Positions 17,907-26,630 are shown, counted from the first letter of the stretch. The stretch is DNA of 64,000 nt from Mucilaginibacter sp. MD40 (GCF_002288635.1 NZ_NRSW01000001.1:3553852-3617851); one strand, 5' to 3'. The notes: generated by a model from the letters alone, not told the origin. Numbers and translations: made by a program.

Positions 17907-18182
17907 TTAATAATGCCTTCTTACCACTACCACCCGGCGCGGGCCGTGGTGATAAACCGGCCTGGCAATAACTACCGGCCTGCGGTAATACCTGCGATGA
18001 TAATGCCTGTTAACCACTACTACCCTTCTGGGTTCGCGGTAATATGCCTGGCGATTAACGTAAACCGGCCTGTTATAAGCCACCGGTGTACCTATTTGAG
18101 CATTTATGGAAACCTGGGCTTTAGCGGTATTAAAACCCAGTAGGGCAACAACTGCTATGGCGAAAATTTTTAAGTATTTCAT
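17907..18182 (-). CDS. small secreted Arg/Tyr/Val-rich protein
   Basis: The 91-residue product has a signal peptide MKYLKIFAIAVVALLGFNTA, cut near AKAQ. Its basic mature region is made of RRVVVV, RRYYRRPVV and HHGPRRVVVVRRHY repeats. The mature start AQVSI...IGTPV matches that of the protein at 12699-13064, so the two are divergent paralogues. It lies 41 bases downstream of a 59-residue lipoprotein gene on the same strand and ends with a clear terminator, indicating a two-gene operon. Function unknown. Confidence 0.72.
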   Translation of the reverse strand: MKYLKIFAIAVVALLGFNTAKAQVSINAQIGTPVAYNRPVYVNRQAYYREPRRVVVVNRHYHRRYYRRPVVIARPVYHHGPRRVVVVRRHY

Positions 18183-18223
18183 ATCTCATTCGTTTTACTT
18201 GTTCAACAATTTGTTCTGATACA

Positions 18224-18403
18224 TTAATAGTTCCGGTAATACCCATCGTTATTATAGCGATCGTGGTGCCAGTGATGGTAACGATCGTACCGGTTATACC
18301 TGTCGTACCTGCTATAATAACCCCTGTTCCCGACAGAGCAGCTTGATAACGCAACGGTTCCTAACAGTACCAGTGCCATTATCTTCAACATTCCTTTTTC
18401 CAT
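18224..18403 (-). CDS. very small lipoprotein, Tyr/Arg/His-rich
   Basis: This 59-residue reading frame is easily missed because of its size. It starts MEKGMLKIMALVLLGTVALS and continues SCSVGNRGYYSRYDRY, with a hydrophobic signal and a lipobox LSSC at about residues 19-22. The mature part is only ~38 residues of RYD/RYN/HHW repeats ending GYYRNY and a TAA at 18224-18226. Residue composition mirrors the gene 41 bases downstream, which supports a real gene and a shared operon. A longer frame here on the same strand (18130-18354) is off-register and has no signal peptide. Function unknown. Confidence 0.65.
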   Translation of the reverse strand: MEKGMLKIMALVLLGTVALSSCSVGNRGYYSRYDRYNRYDRYHHWHHDRYNNDGYYRNY

Positions 18404-18619
18404 ATTTTTATCTTCCTTTCCGGGTGCTTATTTATTGTTATTGTTTAAATATTAAACTACAACTACAAGCATGCGTTTAATGCTCCTATACCACTATAAC
18501 TAACTTGTTACAATGCCGGGCGTAGGTTAAGGTGAAAAAGGAAGTACTGCGAAAGCAGATTTACCGCTGGAAAGTTTACTTTAGCGCTAATAACCAATTA
18601 CTACCATTTAATTACAGGA

Positions 18620-19066
18620 ATGAAAAAGATATTTTACCCCATGCTGGTTTTGGCGGCGTTATTTTGCCTGCCGATGATAAGCAAAGCCCAGGCAGTGTTT
18701 AACCACGTAGCGCTTTGCTCAAAAGATCTTAAGCAAAGCAATGAATTTTACACCTCGGTACTAAAGCTTAAAATTATCCCCAATCCTTTTAAGGATACCG
18801 TACATACCTGGTATAGTATAGCGCCCCATACCGCCATGCACGTAATACAGGGCAATTGCTCTACTGCGCCCAAAGTTATTGGCGACCATATTTGCTTCAG
18901 CGTCCCTTCGATAGCTGAATTCATCGCGCTGCTAAAAAGCCGTAACATTACCTATTGCAACTGGAAACAAGTACCGGGGCAGGTAGAGCACCGGGTTGAC
19001 GGTGTATCGCAGGTATACATACAGGACCCTGACGGCTATTGGATAGAAGTGAACGACGCGAAATAA
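18620..19066 (+). CDS. secreted VOC-family (glyoxalase-like) protein
   Basis: The 148-residue product has a signal peptide MKKIFYPMLVLAALFCLPMI with cleavage after SKAQ, then one vicinal-oxygen-chelate domain. VOC features are the opening FNHVALCSKDLKQSNEFYTSVLKLK (His), the central GDHICFSV (His), and the closing YIQDPDGYWIEVND (Glu). The layout resembles lactoylglutathione lyase and related metal-dependent enzymes, but export to the periplasm is unusual for a glyoxalase. Reaction unknown. Confidence 0.82.
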   Translation: MKKIFYPMLVLAALFCLPMISKAQAVFNHVALCSKDLKQSNEFYTSVLKLKIIPNPFKDTVHTWYSIAPHTAMHVIQGNCSTAPKVIGDHICFSVPSIAEFIALLKSRNITYCNWKQVPGQVEHRVDGVSQVYIQDPDGYWIEVNDAK

Positions 19067-19165
19067 ACACGCTGATAATGTAACAGGTTATCTTTTGTGA
19101 AATATTGCTTTTAAACCTTTGTAACAAGGCATGGTCACAGGTATAGAAATTACAACCTGTATACC

Positions 19166-19315
19166 ATGAAAAAAGCAATTAACACCATTTTATCAGACTT
19201 TAACCATGTGTTTGTTAAAGGCCAGTCGAGCAAGACAGAACAGGCAAGGGTATTCGCTTTGCTCATTTTCCCTACCATGATCGCGTTGTTTGGTATTGGC
19301 AGGTTTCCTTTCTAA
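19166..19315 (+). CDS. small putative membrane protein
   Basis: A 49-codon frame starts MKKAINTILSDFNHVFVKGQ and ends with a hydrophobic stretch (FALLIFPTMIALFGIGRFPF) then TAA. The codon use (GGC, ATC, GCG) looks like neighbouring genes, and the space between the flanking genes is otherwise empty. No family is recognised. It could be a tail-anchored small protein or a chance frame. Confidence 0.45.
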   Translation: MKKAINTILSDFNHVFVKGQSSKTEQARVFALLIFPTMIALFGIGRFPF

Positions 19316-19348
19316 GCATATCCATAGCCGCGGCTCGTAAATAAAGTT

Positions 19349-19356
19349 TACTTTTG
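19349..19356 (+). promoter_or_regulatory. -7 promoter box of the HAD gene
   Basis: TACTTTTG matches TAnnTTTG and ends 16 bases before the ATG at 19373, leaving a short leader of about a dozen bases. Confidence 0.5.
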
Positions 19357-19372
19357 CGGCACGCGAAGTACT

Positions 19373-20017
19373 ATGGAAAGTTTAAAAGGAAAATTCGACA
19401 GCATAATTTTTGATCTTGATGGCACCCTCTGGGACAGCACCGGCACTGTAGCCCATGCATGGCAAACGGCCATAAACAAAGTACCCTTTATGGCCAATGA
19501 AGTAATGACCCGCGAGCGCGTGCGTTCTATTACCGGCATGGCTTATGACGCCATTTTTAAAAAACTGTTTCCTAATCTTACAGACGAACAACGGGCCGAA
19601 GTACAGCAACAATGCTCCATTGCTGAACTGGATATTTTACACCGCCTGGGTGGCGAACTTTATGCGGGCCTCGCAGATACCCTCGCTTACCTGGCACAGC
19701 ATTACCAGCTTTATATTGTAAGTAATTGCCAAAGCGGCTACATAGAGCTATTCCTGGACCAGCACCAAATGCATACCTACTTTTTAGGGCACCAGTGCTA
19801 TGGCACCAAAGGCAACCCCAAAGCCGATAATATACGCGACATTGTGAACGACCACAGCCTGAAAGCCCCCGTTTATGTGGGCGATACCACCGGCGATCAT
19901 GAGGCTGCTACCAAGGCTGGTGTGCCTTTTATATTCGCGGCATATGGTTTTGGCCGGGTTGAGGAAGGCCAGATTGCCACCATTAATCAGTTTACTGAGC
20001 TTCAGCAATTGCTGTAA
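19373..20017 (+). CDS. HAD-superfamily phosphatase (paralogue)
   Basis: The 214-residue HAD IA hydrolase has motif I FDLDGT (Asp14, Asp16), motif II YIVSNCQSG, a conserved Lys region near GTKGNPKADN, and motif IV VYVGDTTGDHEAA. It closely resembles the HAD at 6493-7125, including the FAAYGFG versus FVSYGFG tail. The family includes phosphoglycolate and beta-phosphoglucomutase-type enzymes; the substrate is unknown. Confidence 0.87.
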   Translation: MESLKGKFDSIIFDLDGTLWDSTGTVAHAWQTAINKVPFMANEVMTRERVRSITGMAYDAIFKKLFPNLTDEQRAEVQQQCSIAELDILHRLGGELYAGLADTLAYLAQHYQLYIVSNCQSGYIELFLDQHQMHTYFLGHQCYGTKGNPKADNIRDIVNDHSLKAPVYVGDTTGDHEAATKAGVPFIFAAYGFGRVEEGQIATINQFTELQQLL

Positions 20018-20073
20018 TTATTCGGCTTAAAACCTTTAAAAGCGTTTACCGTTCTAAAATTAAAACTGCAAAC

Positions 20074-20733
20074 ATGAGAATTTACAAGTTCATGCACTCG
20101 TGCCTTGTTTTTGAAGATAACGGTTTTAAACTGCTGTTTGACCCCGGTAAGTTTACCTTCGCGGAGGGTTTGGTTAAACCTGATGATTTTGCCGATGTGA
20201 ACGCAATAATTATCAGCCATATCCACCCCGACCATTTGGATACTGATCACCTTAAAACCATTACCAGTTTAAGCAATGCTACGGTATATGCCAATAGCCA
20301 GGTTGGCGAAGCATTGCAGAAAGAGGGCATCGCCTTTGAATTGATGGAACAAGGTAAATACACCGTAGGGCCTTTTACCATAGACGCGTTTGATGTGCAG
20401 CATGAGCCTTTGCTGAATGCGCCCATACCACAAATGACGGGCTACATCATCAACGGAAAAATACTGCACCCGATAGATTCCATGGAGGCTAAGCTCACCG
20501 AGATACCGGGTATTGAATTACTGTTGATGGTAACCATGGCCCCTTTCGCCAATGAACTGCGCATAGCCGCCTTTGCCGAAAGCTTAAAACCCAAGCAGAT
20601 ACTACCTGTGCATGATGGTTACGTGAAAGAGTTTTTCCTGAGATCGAGATATGATAACTATGCCCGGTACTTTGAAAAAGCAGGCATACAATTTCACCAG
20701 GTTTACAAACCGGGCGACTATATAGAATTTTAA
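20074..20733 (+). CDS. metallo-beta-lactamase-fold hydrolase
   Basis: The 219-residue protein has the MBL signature SHIHPDHLD (His49-x-His51-x-Asp53-His54), DAFDVQHEP, HPIDSM and LPVHDGYVKEF. It resembles the UlaG-like/YtkL family (UPF0173), whose members are poorly characterised metal-dependent hydrolases. It ends 5 bases from the convergent ROK gene, with no terminator between. Confidence 0.85.
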   Translation: MRIYKFMHSCLVFEDNGFKLLFDPGKFTFAEGLVKPDDFADVNAIIISHIHPDHLDTDHLKTITSLSNATVYANSQVGEALQKEGIAFELMEQGKYTVGPFTIDAFDVQHEPLLNAPIPQMTGYIINGKILHPIDSMEAKLTEIPGIELLLMVTMAPFANELRIAAFAESLKPKQILPVHDGYVKEFFLRSRYDNYARYFEKAGIQFHQVYKPGDYIEF

Positions 20734-20738
20734 GCAGG

Positions 20739-21929
20739 TTACCTGTCTTTATCAAAATTTTCCATTACCAGTACCGCGGCGCCTATCAGCTCGGCATCAA
20801 AACCCAGTGACGAGATCAGCAGTTCCGTTCCCGAGGAAAGCCGGGGGATGCAATATTTATGTAATGACTGCTGTATAGTAGCCATGAGTATATGCCCAAC
20901 TTTTGCCCCCCGCCCGCTCAAAACAATATAAGCCGGGTTCATGATATGGATGAGTATGGCCAGCGCCTTGCCTATTTTATAGCCCGCGTCCGTTAGCAGT
21001 TCCAGCGCGAATTGGTCGCCCTGGTTAGCGGCCTCCATCAGCGCGTCGCCCATTAATTTAGATTGGCCGTGGTGAGGCTGCAAGCTGGTAACTCGACCAT
21101 TTTTTATACCCTCCTCAGCTTTTTCGGCCACCACCAGCATTGAGGCTTCAGCTTCCAGGCAGCCACGTTTACCGCAGAGGCACAAGGCACCATCATCAGA
21201 CAAAGGGATATGGCTTAGCTCACCGGCAAAACCATTATAACCCCTAAATATCTTTCCGTCAATAATCATCCCGAGGCCTATACCCCAGCCCAGGTTAATT
21301 ACCATTACTTCCTGCTGAGAGCGCGCTATCCCGAATTTCTGCTCGGCAAGCGCTATCAGGCTCGAGTCGTTATCAATATAAGTAGTAATACCTGTAGCGC
21401 GCTCAATATGCCGGGTAAGGCTTTCGCCCCCTGCATCCAAATAGGTGTAGTTAATGCCTTCCACTACGTTAATAAAGCCGGGCATACCAATACCTATGCC
21501 CGCAATTTTATCTTTAGGGATGCCTGTACCCGCAATATATCCGTTAAGACTTTCCGTTAACTGGTGCAAAGCATCGTTGTTATTATGCAGCTTCAGCTCA
21601 ACGGTGCTCATTTCCGCTACCGGGCTGTTATTAAGATCAAGTAATTGTATACGGGCTGACAGCTGATCCATCGCCACTGCAAGGATAAACATGGCCCGCG
21701 CATTGATGGCATACATGAGCGGCCTGCGCCCGCCGCTGGAGGGGGCATAGCCCTGTTCAACAACAAAACCTTCTTTAATAAGCTCGTTAATAGCTTTGGC
21801 TATTGAGGGTATACTTTTATCAAAAAGCTGGCTTAGCGCTGCGCATGACATGGCTTTATCAAAATACAACCGCTTGATGATCATATTCTTAAGCCAGCTG
21901 CTTTTTACGCCGGTGCTCTTAATTTCCAT
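20739..21929 (-). CDS. ROK-family transcriptional regulator
   Basis: The 396-residue protein has an N-terminal winged helix-turn-helix (about residues 15-75; KAMSCAALSQLFDKSIPSI). A ROK ATPase/sugar-kinase fold follows, with GIGIGMPGFIN, DNDSSLIALAE and GWGIGLGMIIDG, plus the ROK zinc motif in CLCGKRGCLEAEA. These repressors (NagC/XylR type) sense sugars or sugar phosphates. Adjacent GNAT and GH3 genes on the same strand suggest control of glycan use. A -7 box and dyad symmetry overlap its own promoter, consistent with autoregulation. Confidence 0.9.
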   Translation of the reverse strand: MEIKSTGVKSSWLKNMIIKRLYFDKAMSCAALSQLFDKSIPSIAKAINELIKEGFVVEQGYAPSSGGRRPLMYAINARAMFILAVAMDQLSARIQLLDLNNSPVAEMSTVELKLHNNNDALHQLTESLNGYIAGTGIPKDKIAGIGIGMPGFINVVEGINYTYLDAGGESLTRHIERATGITTYIDNDSSLIALAEQKFGIARSQQEVMVINLGWGIGLGMIIDGKIFRGYNGFAGELSHIPLSDDGALCLCGKRGCLEAEASMLVVAEKAEEGIKNGRVTSLQPHHGQSKLMGDALMEAANQGDQFALELLTDAGYKIGKALAILIHIMNPAYIVLSGRGAKVGHILMATIQQSLHKYCIPRLSSGTELLISSLGFDAELIGAAVLVMENFDKDR

Positions 21930-21939
21930 GGAAAGATGA

Positions 21940-22002
21940 GAGGTGTTTAATTAGTTTTTGCCAAAATTACCCTATAAATATAGTATTTTTGGATAACACC
22001 TC
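21940..22002. promoter_or_regulatory. promoter and candidate operator of the ROK gene
   Basis: A minus-strand -7 box TAATTTTG lies at 21962-21969, 32 bases before the start. It is nested in dyads: GAGGTGTT (21940-21947) with AACACCTC (21995-22002), and CCAAAA (21961-21966) with TTTTGG (21987-21992) around an A/T-rich core. The placement fits an autoregulatory operator. Confidence 0.4.
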
Positions 22003-22046
22003 AATAAGTTGAAAAACTTTTTAAAATACGTGTAAATGGGAAGTGT

Positions 22047-22550
22047 TTACTCATTATCCATTCGCATTTGCAAAAGATACGGCTTAAATCCGAATTTTTC
22101 ATATGCCTTAATAGCCGGGGCGTTTTGAGTATATACCTCTAACCTCAATTCGGTAATGTTACGGGTAAGCGCCCATTGCTTAAGTGAGTTGATGATTAAA
22201 GCATTTACACCTTTACCCCGGTAAGCAGGTATCACGTACATAAAACCCAGGTAAGCTTCGTGCGTGTGGTGTAAATACGGTTTGGATTCGTTGATGCGGG
22301 CGTACCCGCTCGCGATCAGTTCACCATTAAGTTCGGCCACTGCGAGGTAAGCATCGGGCGAGGTAAGCAGCCAGTCAAAGTCATAGTAGGATTGTTCGCC
22401 TGCTTTCATACGCGGTGTAAAAGGCCGTTCGGCCTCCACCACCCCTTGCTCAAATTGGCGTAAAACAGGCATATCCTCAGCAGTCGCCCTGCGGATAACG
22501 GGAAGATCATTATTGGCATATGCCGAAGGTATCCATTCTGTACGGATCAT
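22047..22550 (-). CDS. GNAT-family N-acetyltransferase
   Basis: The 167-residue acetyltransferase has motif A YLGFMYVIPAYRGKGVNALI, with acetyl-CoA loop YRGKGVN, and motif B LRLEVYTQNAPAIKAYEKFGF. The start lies 8 bases after the GH3 stop on the same strand, so the two are probably co-transcribed. Acceptor substrate unknown. Confidence 0.87.
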   Translation of the reverse strand: MIRTEWIPSAYANNDLPVIRRATAEDMPVLRQFEQGVVEAERPFTPRMKAGEQSYYDFDWLLTSPDAYLAVAELNGELIASGYARINESKPYLHHTHEAYLGFMYVIPAYRGKGVNALIINSLKQWALTRNITELRLEVYTQNAPAIKAYEKFGFKPYLLQMRMDNE

Positions 22551-22558
22551 AGTGTTGC

Positions 22559-24955
22559 TTATTCAATAGTAAAAGTCGTCTTTAATTTAATATCCTGAGA
22601 TGAACTGCCTATCCATGCCTGAAAAGTGCCTGGCTCTACTGTCCAGTTCATGTTCTTATCCAGCAGGGCAAGGTCATCCGGGGTTAGTTTAAAGGTAACT
22701 GTTTTGGTTTCGCCGGCATTAAGCGTTACGCGCTCAAACCCACGCAGGTCATACTCATAGGTGGTTACGCTGCTTACATCGTCTTTAATGTATAGCTGCA
22801 CCACGTCGTCGCCTTTGCGCTGGCCGGTATTGGTTACATCAACCGTTACGGTAACAATGCCCTGTGAGTTGCCTTTATCAGGCGATACCTGCAGGTTACT
22901 GTAAGCGAACGTGGTATAACTTAAACCATAGCCAAACGGATATAGCGCGCCGTTAACACTGGTTTTTCCCCAGCTGTTAGAACCACCCTGGCCTGCCTGT
23001 GAGCCGGGTTTGAAAGGGAAATTAAACTCAATCTGCCCCACCGTTTTCGGGAAGGTAATGGGCAGCTTTCCGCCGGGGTTATTACCACCAAACAGGGTTT
23101 CGGCTATCACCTGACCGCTTTGCACGCTCGGGAACCATGCTTCCAGTATTGCCGGCACATATTTGTTTTCCCAGTTAATGGTAAGCGGTTGGCCGTTTAT
23201 CAATACCATTACTACCGGTTTACCTGTTGCCTGCAAAGCCTGTATCAGCTTTAGCTGCCTGCCCGGCAGGTTAAGCCCGGTGCGTGAAAGGCTTTCACCC
23301 ACCCTGTCCACATCTTCGCCTACAACGGCAACCACCAGGTCCGATTGTTTGGCCTGTGCCACTGCCGAATCAATGCCGGCCTGCTCGTCCGCTGTCAATG
23401 GCGTTTCTATGATCTCACTTTCCGGCCAGCTGGCATCTATGATATTGCAGCCTTTAACATAACTTACTTTAGCGCTGCTGCCCACATAGTTCTTAATACC
23501 ATCCAGAACATTGGTAACCGGGTTATGCGATGGGCCGTACCTACTGATGGCATAATTGGTTTCGGCCGCAAGCGGACCGGTAACCAGTATATTTTTGTAT
23601 TTGCCTTTATCCAGCGGGAGCAGGTTATTGTCATTTTTGAGCAGCACCATGCTTTCGCGGTTCATTTTGAGGCTCATCTGCTTATCAGCAGCGGTATGCA
23701 CCACTTTGTCGGCCGCTTTGGTATCTTTTACATAAGGGCTATCAAATAAACCCAGCCTGAATTTTACGCGCAATACCTCGGCCACACGGGTATCAATTAC
23801 CTTCATGGATATGCGGTTCTCCTTTATCAACTCACGCAGCGGGAGTATAAAGGTTTGCGGCATGGTAAAGTTAGTGCGTACGTTTAGCCCGGCCTCTACA
23901 GCCTGTCTTACCGCTTCCTTATAATCAGCCGCTACATGGTGTTTGCTGTACAGATATTCTACGGCCTCACTGTCGGACACCACATAGCCATTGAAACCGA
24001 ACTTTTGCCTTAGCAGTTCGGTAAGGAAGTAATAACTGCCGGTAATGGGTACACCGTCCCAATCATTATAGCTGCTCATCACCCCCATAGGGTGCGCCTC
24101 TTGCACCACCCGCCTGAAGGGATAGAGATATAACTGGTGCATTTCTCGTGGGGCCACATGCGGGTCGGTACGGGCAGCGCCATCGCGCCCGCCTTTAGGC
24201 ACACTGTAAACCGCGTAATGTTTAAGCGTTGATGCCACCCCCTCTTCCTGTATTCCCAGTACCATTTGTTTACCCAGTTCTGCTATGAGGTAAGGGTCTT
24301 CGCCATAACATTCCACCACACGACCCCAGCGCTGGTCGCGCGCGGGATCCAGTATTGGCGCGTAAACGTTGGTATAACCTAAAGCCTTGGCTTCGCGACC
24401 AACCGTTTGGCCGGCCTGCCTTACCAAGGTCTTATCCCAGGTACTGCCAATGCCAATAGGCGCGGGTAATGGCGTAGCCCTGTCGTGGTTTAAGCCGTGT
24501 ATACCCTCGTTGGTAAAATCAACCGGTATACCCATGCGTGTTTCTTCAACAAACCATTTTTGTATGGTATTAATAGCGGCTGCATGCTTGCTAAAAGGGT
24601 AAGAATATTGTGTGGGCGCATCATCTGTATGCGAAGTAAGGTTATTCAGTTCCTCATCAATATTAGCGATGCCATCTTTCCATATTTCATTTTTCCAATT
24701 GGGTACCGGCATCTCATCCTTTAAAACCCTTTTATAACCATATAAGGTAGCCATCTGGCAGGTTTTTTCTTCAACGGTCATCTGGCTTAGCAGATCGGTA
24801 ATGCGCTTTTCAATATCCTGTTTAGAATCTTCAAACACATCCATACGGCCGTTTTTGTTAAAATCTATCCAGCCTTTATGGTAAATACTTTTTTGTTGAG
24901 CGGATGCGGATATAGCCAGCCCCAATAAAGGCAACAGCAATGGCAGCTTTTTCAT
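22559..24955 (-). CDS. glycoside hydrolase family 3 beta-glycosidase
   Basis: The 798-residue exported enzyme has a signal peptide (residues 1-20, SASAQ). The GH3 N-terminal TIM barrel carries the nucleophile Asp328 in GYVVSDSEAVEYL and substrate-binding KHYAVY. The alpha/beta sandwich domain includes VAVVGEDVDRVGE, and a C-terminal fibronectin-III-like domain covers about residues 690-790. It removes non-reducing beta-linked sugars (glucose, xylose or similar) from oligosaccharides in the periplasm. The PHVAPREMH insertion and overall layout resemble BglX/xylosidase-like enzymes of Bacteroidota. A GNAT gene follows it, then a ROK regulator. Confidence 0.93.
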   Translation of the reverse strand: MKKLPLLLPLLGLAISASAQQKSIYHKGWIDFNKNGRMDVFEDSKQDIEKRITDLLSQMTVEEKTCQMATLYGYKRVLKDEMPVPNWKNEIWKDGIANIDEELNNLTSHTDDAPTQYSYPFSKHAAAINTIQKWFVEETRMGIPVDFTNEGIHGLNHDRATPLPAPIGIGSTWDKTLVRQAGQTVGREAKALGYTNVYAPILDPARDQRWGRVVECYGEDPYLIAELGKQMVLGIQEEGVASTLKHYAVYSVPKGGRDGAARTDPHVAPREMHQLYLYPFRRVVQEAHPMGVMSSYNDWDGVPITGSYYFLTELLRQKFGFNGYVVSDSEAVEYLYSKHHVAADYKEAVRQAVEAGLNVRTNFTMPQTFILPLRELIKENRISMKVIDTRVAEVLRVKFRLGLFDSPYVKDTKAADKVVHTAADKQMSLKMNRESMVLLKNDNNLLPLDKGKYKNILVTGPLAAETNYAISRYGPSHNPVTNVLDGIKNYVGSSAKVSYVKGCNIIDASWPESEIIETPLTADEQAGIDSAVAQAKQSDLVVAVVGEDVDRVGESLSRTGLNLPGRQLKLIQALQATGKPVVMVLINGQPLTINWENKYVPAILEAWFPSVQSGQVIAETLFGGNNPGGKLPITFPKTVGQIEFNFPFKPGSQAGQGGSNSWGKTSVNGALYPFGYGLSYTTFAYSNLQVSPDKGNSQGIVTVTVDVTNTGQRKGDDVVQLYIKDDVSSVTTYEYDLRGFERVTLNAGETKTVTFKLTPDDLALLDKNMNWTVEPGTFQAWIGSSSQDIKLKTTFTIE

Positions 24956-24984
24956 GCGGATGAGAGATGCTTATTAGTTAAGGC

Positions 24985-24992
24985 CAAATATA
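24985..24992 (-). promoter_or_regulatory. -7 promoter box of the GH3 gene
   Basis: TATATTTG on the minus strand matches TAnnTTTG and ends 29 bases before the start at 24955. Confidence 0.5.
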
Positions 24993-25113
24993 TAAAGTGA
25001 ACTCACACCATAGCTATTTATGACGGATAATTTATCTGTTACCTGCAAACAATATCATCTTTTAGCGTTATTGATTGCATTGTACTTATCTTGCCCTTAT
25101 ATTATTGTTAACT

Positions 25114-25569
25114 ATGCGTCTGCTATCCATTCTCATCTTATCGCTCACCTGTCTACTAAAGCCCGCTTATGGGCCCGATACGGATACACCTGCCAACCGT
25201 ATATGCGGCAAGTGGGAATCAAGCGAAAAGAACCTGGTGGTTGAGGTGTACCCGTATAAGAACACATTCCGCGCTAAAATGATCAGGTTCACGGGCGGCG
25301 TAAGCAAAGCCCAGCCGATGGAAAGCATTACGGATAAAAAAAATCCCGACCCTGCGTTACGCAACCGAAAGGTGTTAGGGATGGATGTGGTGGAAAACCT
25401 GGTTTACAACCCGAAATCCGATTCATGGGAGAACGGGCGCATATATGAAATACAAAGTGGCAAGACATGGAGTGCCGCAGCCTATCTCGAAAATGAAAAC
25501 ACCCTCAAAGTAAAAGGCTACTGGAAGGTTAAACTGTTAGGTAAAACCATGACTTTCCACCGGCTATAA
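25114..25569 (+). CDS. DUF2147 secreted protein, copy 1
   Basis: The 151-residue product begins MRLLSILILSLTCLLKPAYG (signal peptide). It then has the DUF2147 pattern: CGKWES near the start, NPDPALRNRKVLGMDVVENL, SWENGRIYEIQSGKTW, and LKVKGYWKVKLLGKTMTFHR. DUF2147 is a small beta-rich domain of unknown function in exported proteins. An in-frame upstream start at 25075 exists, but the ATG at 25114 gives a proper signal peptide. It is first in a tandem trio (next at 25628 and 26175). Confidence 0.82.
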   Translation: MRLLSILILSLTCLLKPAYGPDTDTPANRICGKWESSEKNLVVEVYPYKNTFRAKMIRFTGGVSKAQPMESITDKKNPDPALRNRKVLGMDVVENLVYNPKSDSWENGRIYEIQSGKTWSAAAYLENENTLKVKGYWKVKLLGKTMTFHRL

Positions 25570-25627
25570 TACCGGCTTGATTAATTGGCATCGCTATTGC
25601 CTGTATAACAATACAAATGGCAATAGT

Positions 25628-26086
25628 ATGACAAAACAGTTTCTTTTCAGTTTTTTTGCATTAATGCTGTACAGTGGTATCAATTATAGTACACCCCGTA
25701 CTACAGCAGCCGAAGACATGGTTTGCGGCAAGTGGCAAATGGTAGATGGTTCGCTGGTAGTACAAGTATACCGTGAGGAGGGAGAATTCAGGGCCAAGAT
25801 CGTATACTTTGACGACCACGATAATACCAAACCACTTGATTATTGGACCGACGACCTTAACCCTAACCCCGCCTTACGCAGCCGAAAAATTTTAGGGATG
25901 AATGTGGTGGAGAAACTTACCTATAACCCATCAACTAACAGCTGGGAAGACGGCATGATCTACGACGCTAAACATGGCCGCTATTGGAATTCATCGGCCT
26001 ACCTCACCAAAGATGGCTTACTTAAAGTTAAAGGCTACTGGCATATTAAACTTATAGGCAAAACACTGACTTTCAAACGAGTATAG
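25628..26086 (+). CDS. DUF2147 secreted protein, copy 2
   Basis: The 152-residue paralogue starts MTKQFLFSFFALMLYSGINY. Conserved DUF2147 blocks are CGKWQMVDGS, NPNPALRSRKILGMNVVEKL, SWEDGMIYDAKHGRYWNSS, and LKVKGYWHIKLIGKTLTFKR. It is closer to copy 3 than to copy 1 in the DDHDNTK/DDRDETK region. The ATG at 25628 is chosen over 25577 because only it begins a signal peptide. The gap to copy 1 is 58 bases. Confidence 0.82.
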   Translation: MTKQFLFSFFALMLYSGINYSTPRTTAAEDMVCGKWQMVDGSLVVQVYREEGEFRAKIVYFDDHDNTKPLDYWTDDLNPNPALRSRKILGMNVVEKLTYNPSTNSWEDGMIYDAKHGRYWNSSAYLTKDGLLKVKGYWHIKLIGKTLTFKRV

Positions 26087-26174
26087 TCAGACGCGTAAGA
26101 AAATAATTTTCAAAATATTTGGATTGTAACATTACTGTTGCATATATTTATGTCATAGCAATGTCAAACCAATT

Positions 26175-26627
26175 ATGTCTAAAGTAATCAGAATTTCAGT
26201 TATAGCTTTATTGTTTACCGTATGGTCGCAAGCTGCGACTGTGGTAAGGATGGATGAAGTAATATGCGGCAGGTGGATGTCTGAAGACAAGGACCTGATG
26301 ATAAACATCTCTAAACAAAACACCGAGTATACAGCTACCATAGTTTGGTTTGACGACCGCGACGAAACCAAGAAGATGGAAGAGCATGTTGACGGATTGA
26401 ACCCCGACCCTTCTTTACGCAACCGTAAACTGGTTGGTATAAACATGATTGAGAAATTGGAATACGCGCCTGAAAGCAATACCTGGGAAAACGGCGTGAT
26501 GTATGACGCCCACCAGGGCCGCCAGTGGAACTCATGCGCTTACATCAATGAAAAAGGTGAATTAAAGGTTAAAACCTACTGGCACCTAAAATTTCTGGGC
26601 AAAACCAGAACGTTCAAACGGATATAA
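26175..26627 (+). CDS. DUF2147 secreted protein, copy 3
   Basis: The 150-residue third copy has a signal peptide MSKVIRISVIALLFTVWSQA. DUF2147 blocks are CGRWMSEDKDL, NPDPSLRNRKLVGINMIEKL, TWENGVMYDAHQGRQWNSC, and LKVKTYWHLKFLGKTRTFKR. The 88-base gap from copy 2 and the terminator just after it suggest the cluster ends here. Function unknown. Confidence 0.82.
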   Translation: MSKVIRISVIALLFTVWSQAATVVRMDEVICGRWMSEDKDLMINISKQNTEYTATIVWFDDRDETKKMEEHVDGLNPDPSLRNRKLVGINMIEKLEYAPESNTWENGVMYDAHQGRQWNSCAYINEKGELKVKTYWHLKFLGKTRTFKRI

Positions 26628-26630
26628 AAT

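Noticed and set aside
18130..18354. 74-residue minus-strand frame rich in Thr-Gly-Ile
   Set aside because: Off-register shadow of the 59-residue lipoprotein; the in-register frame has a lipobox and this one does not.
25020..25244. 74-residue plus-strand frame overlapping the start of DUF2147 copy 1
   Set aside because: Different frame from the conserved DUF2147 blocks and no family similarity.
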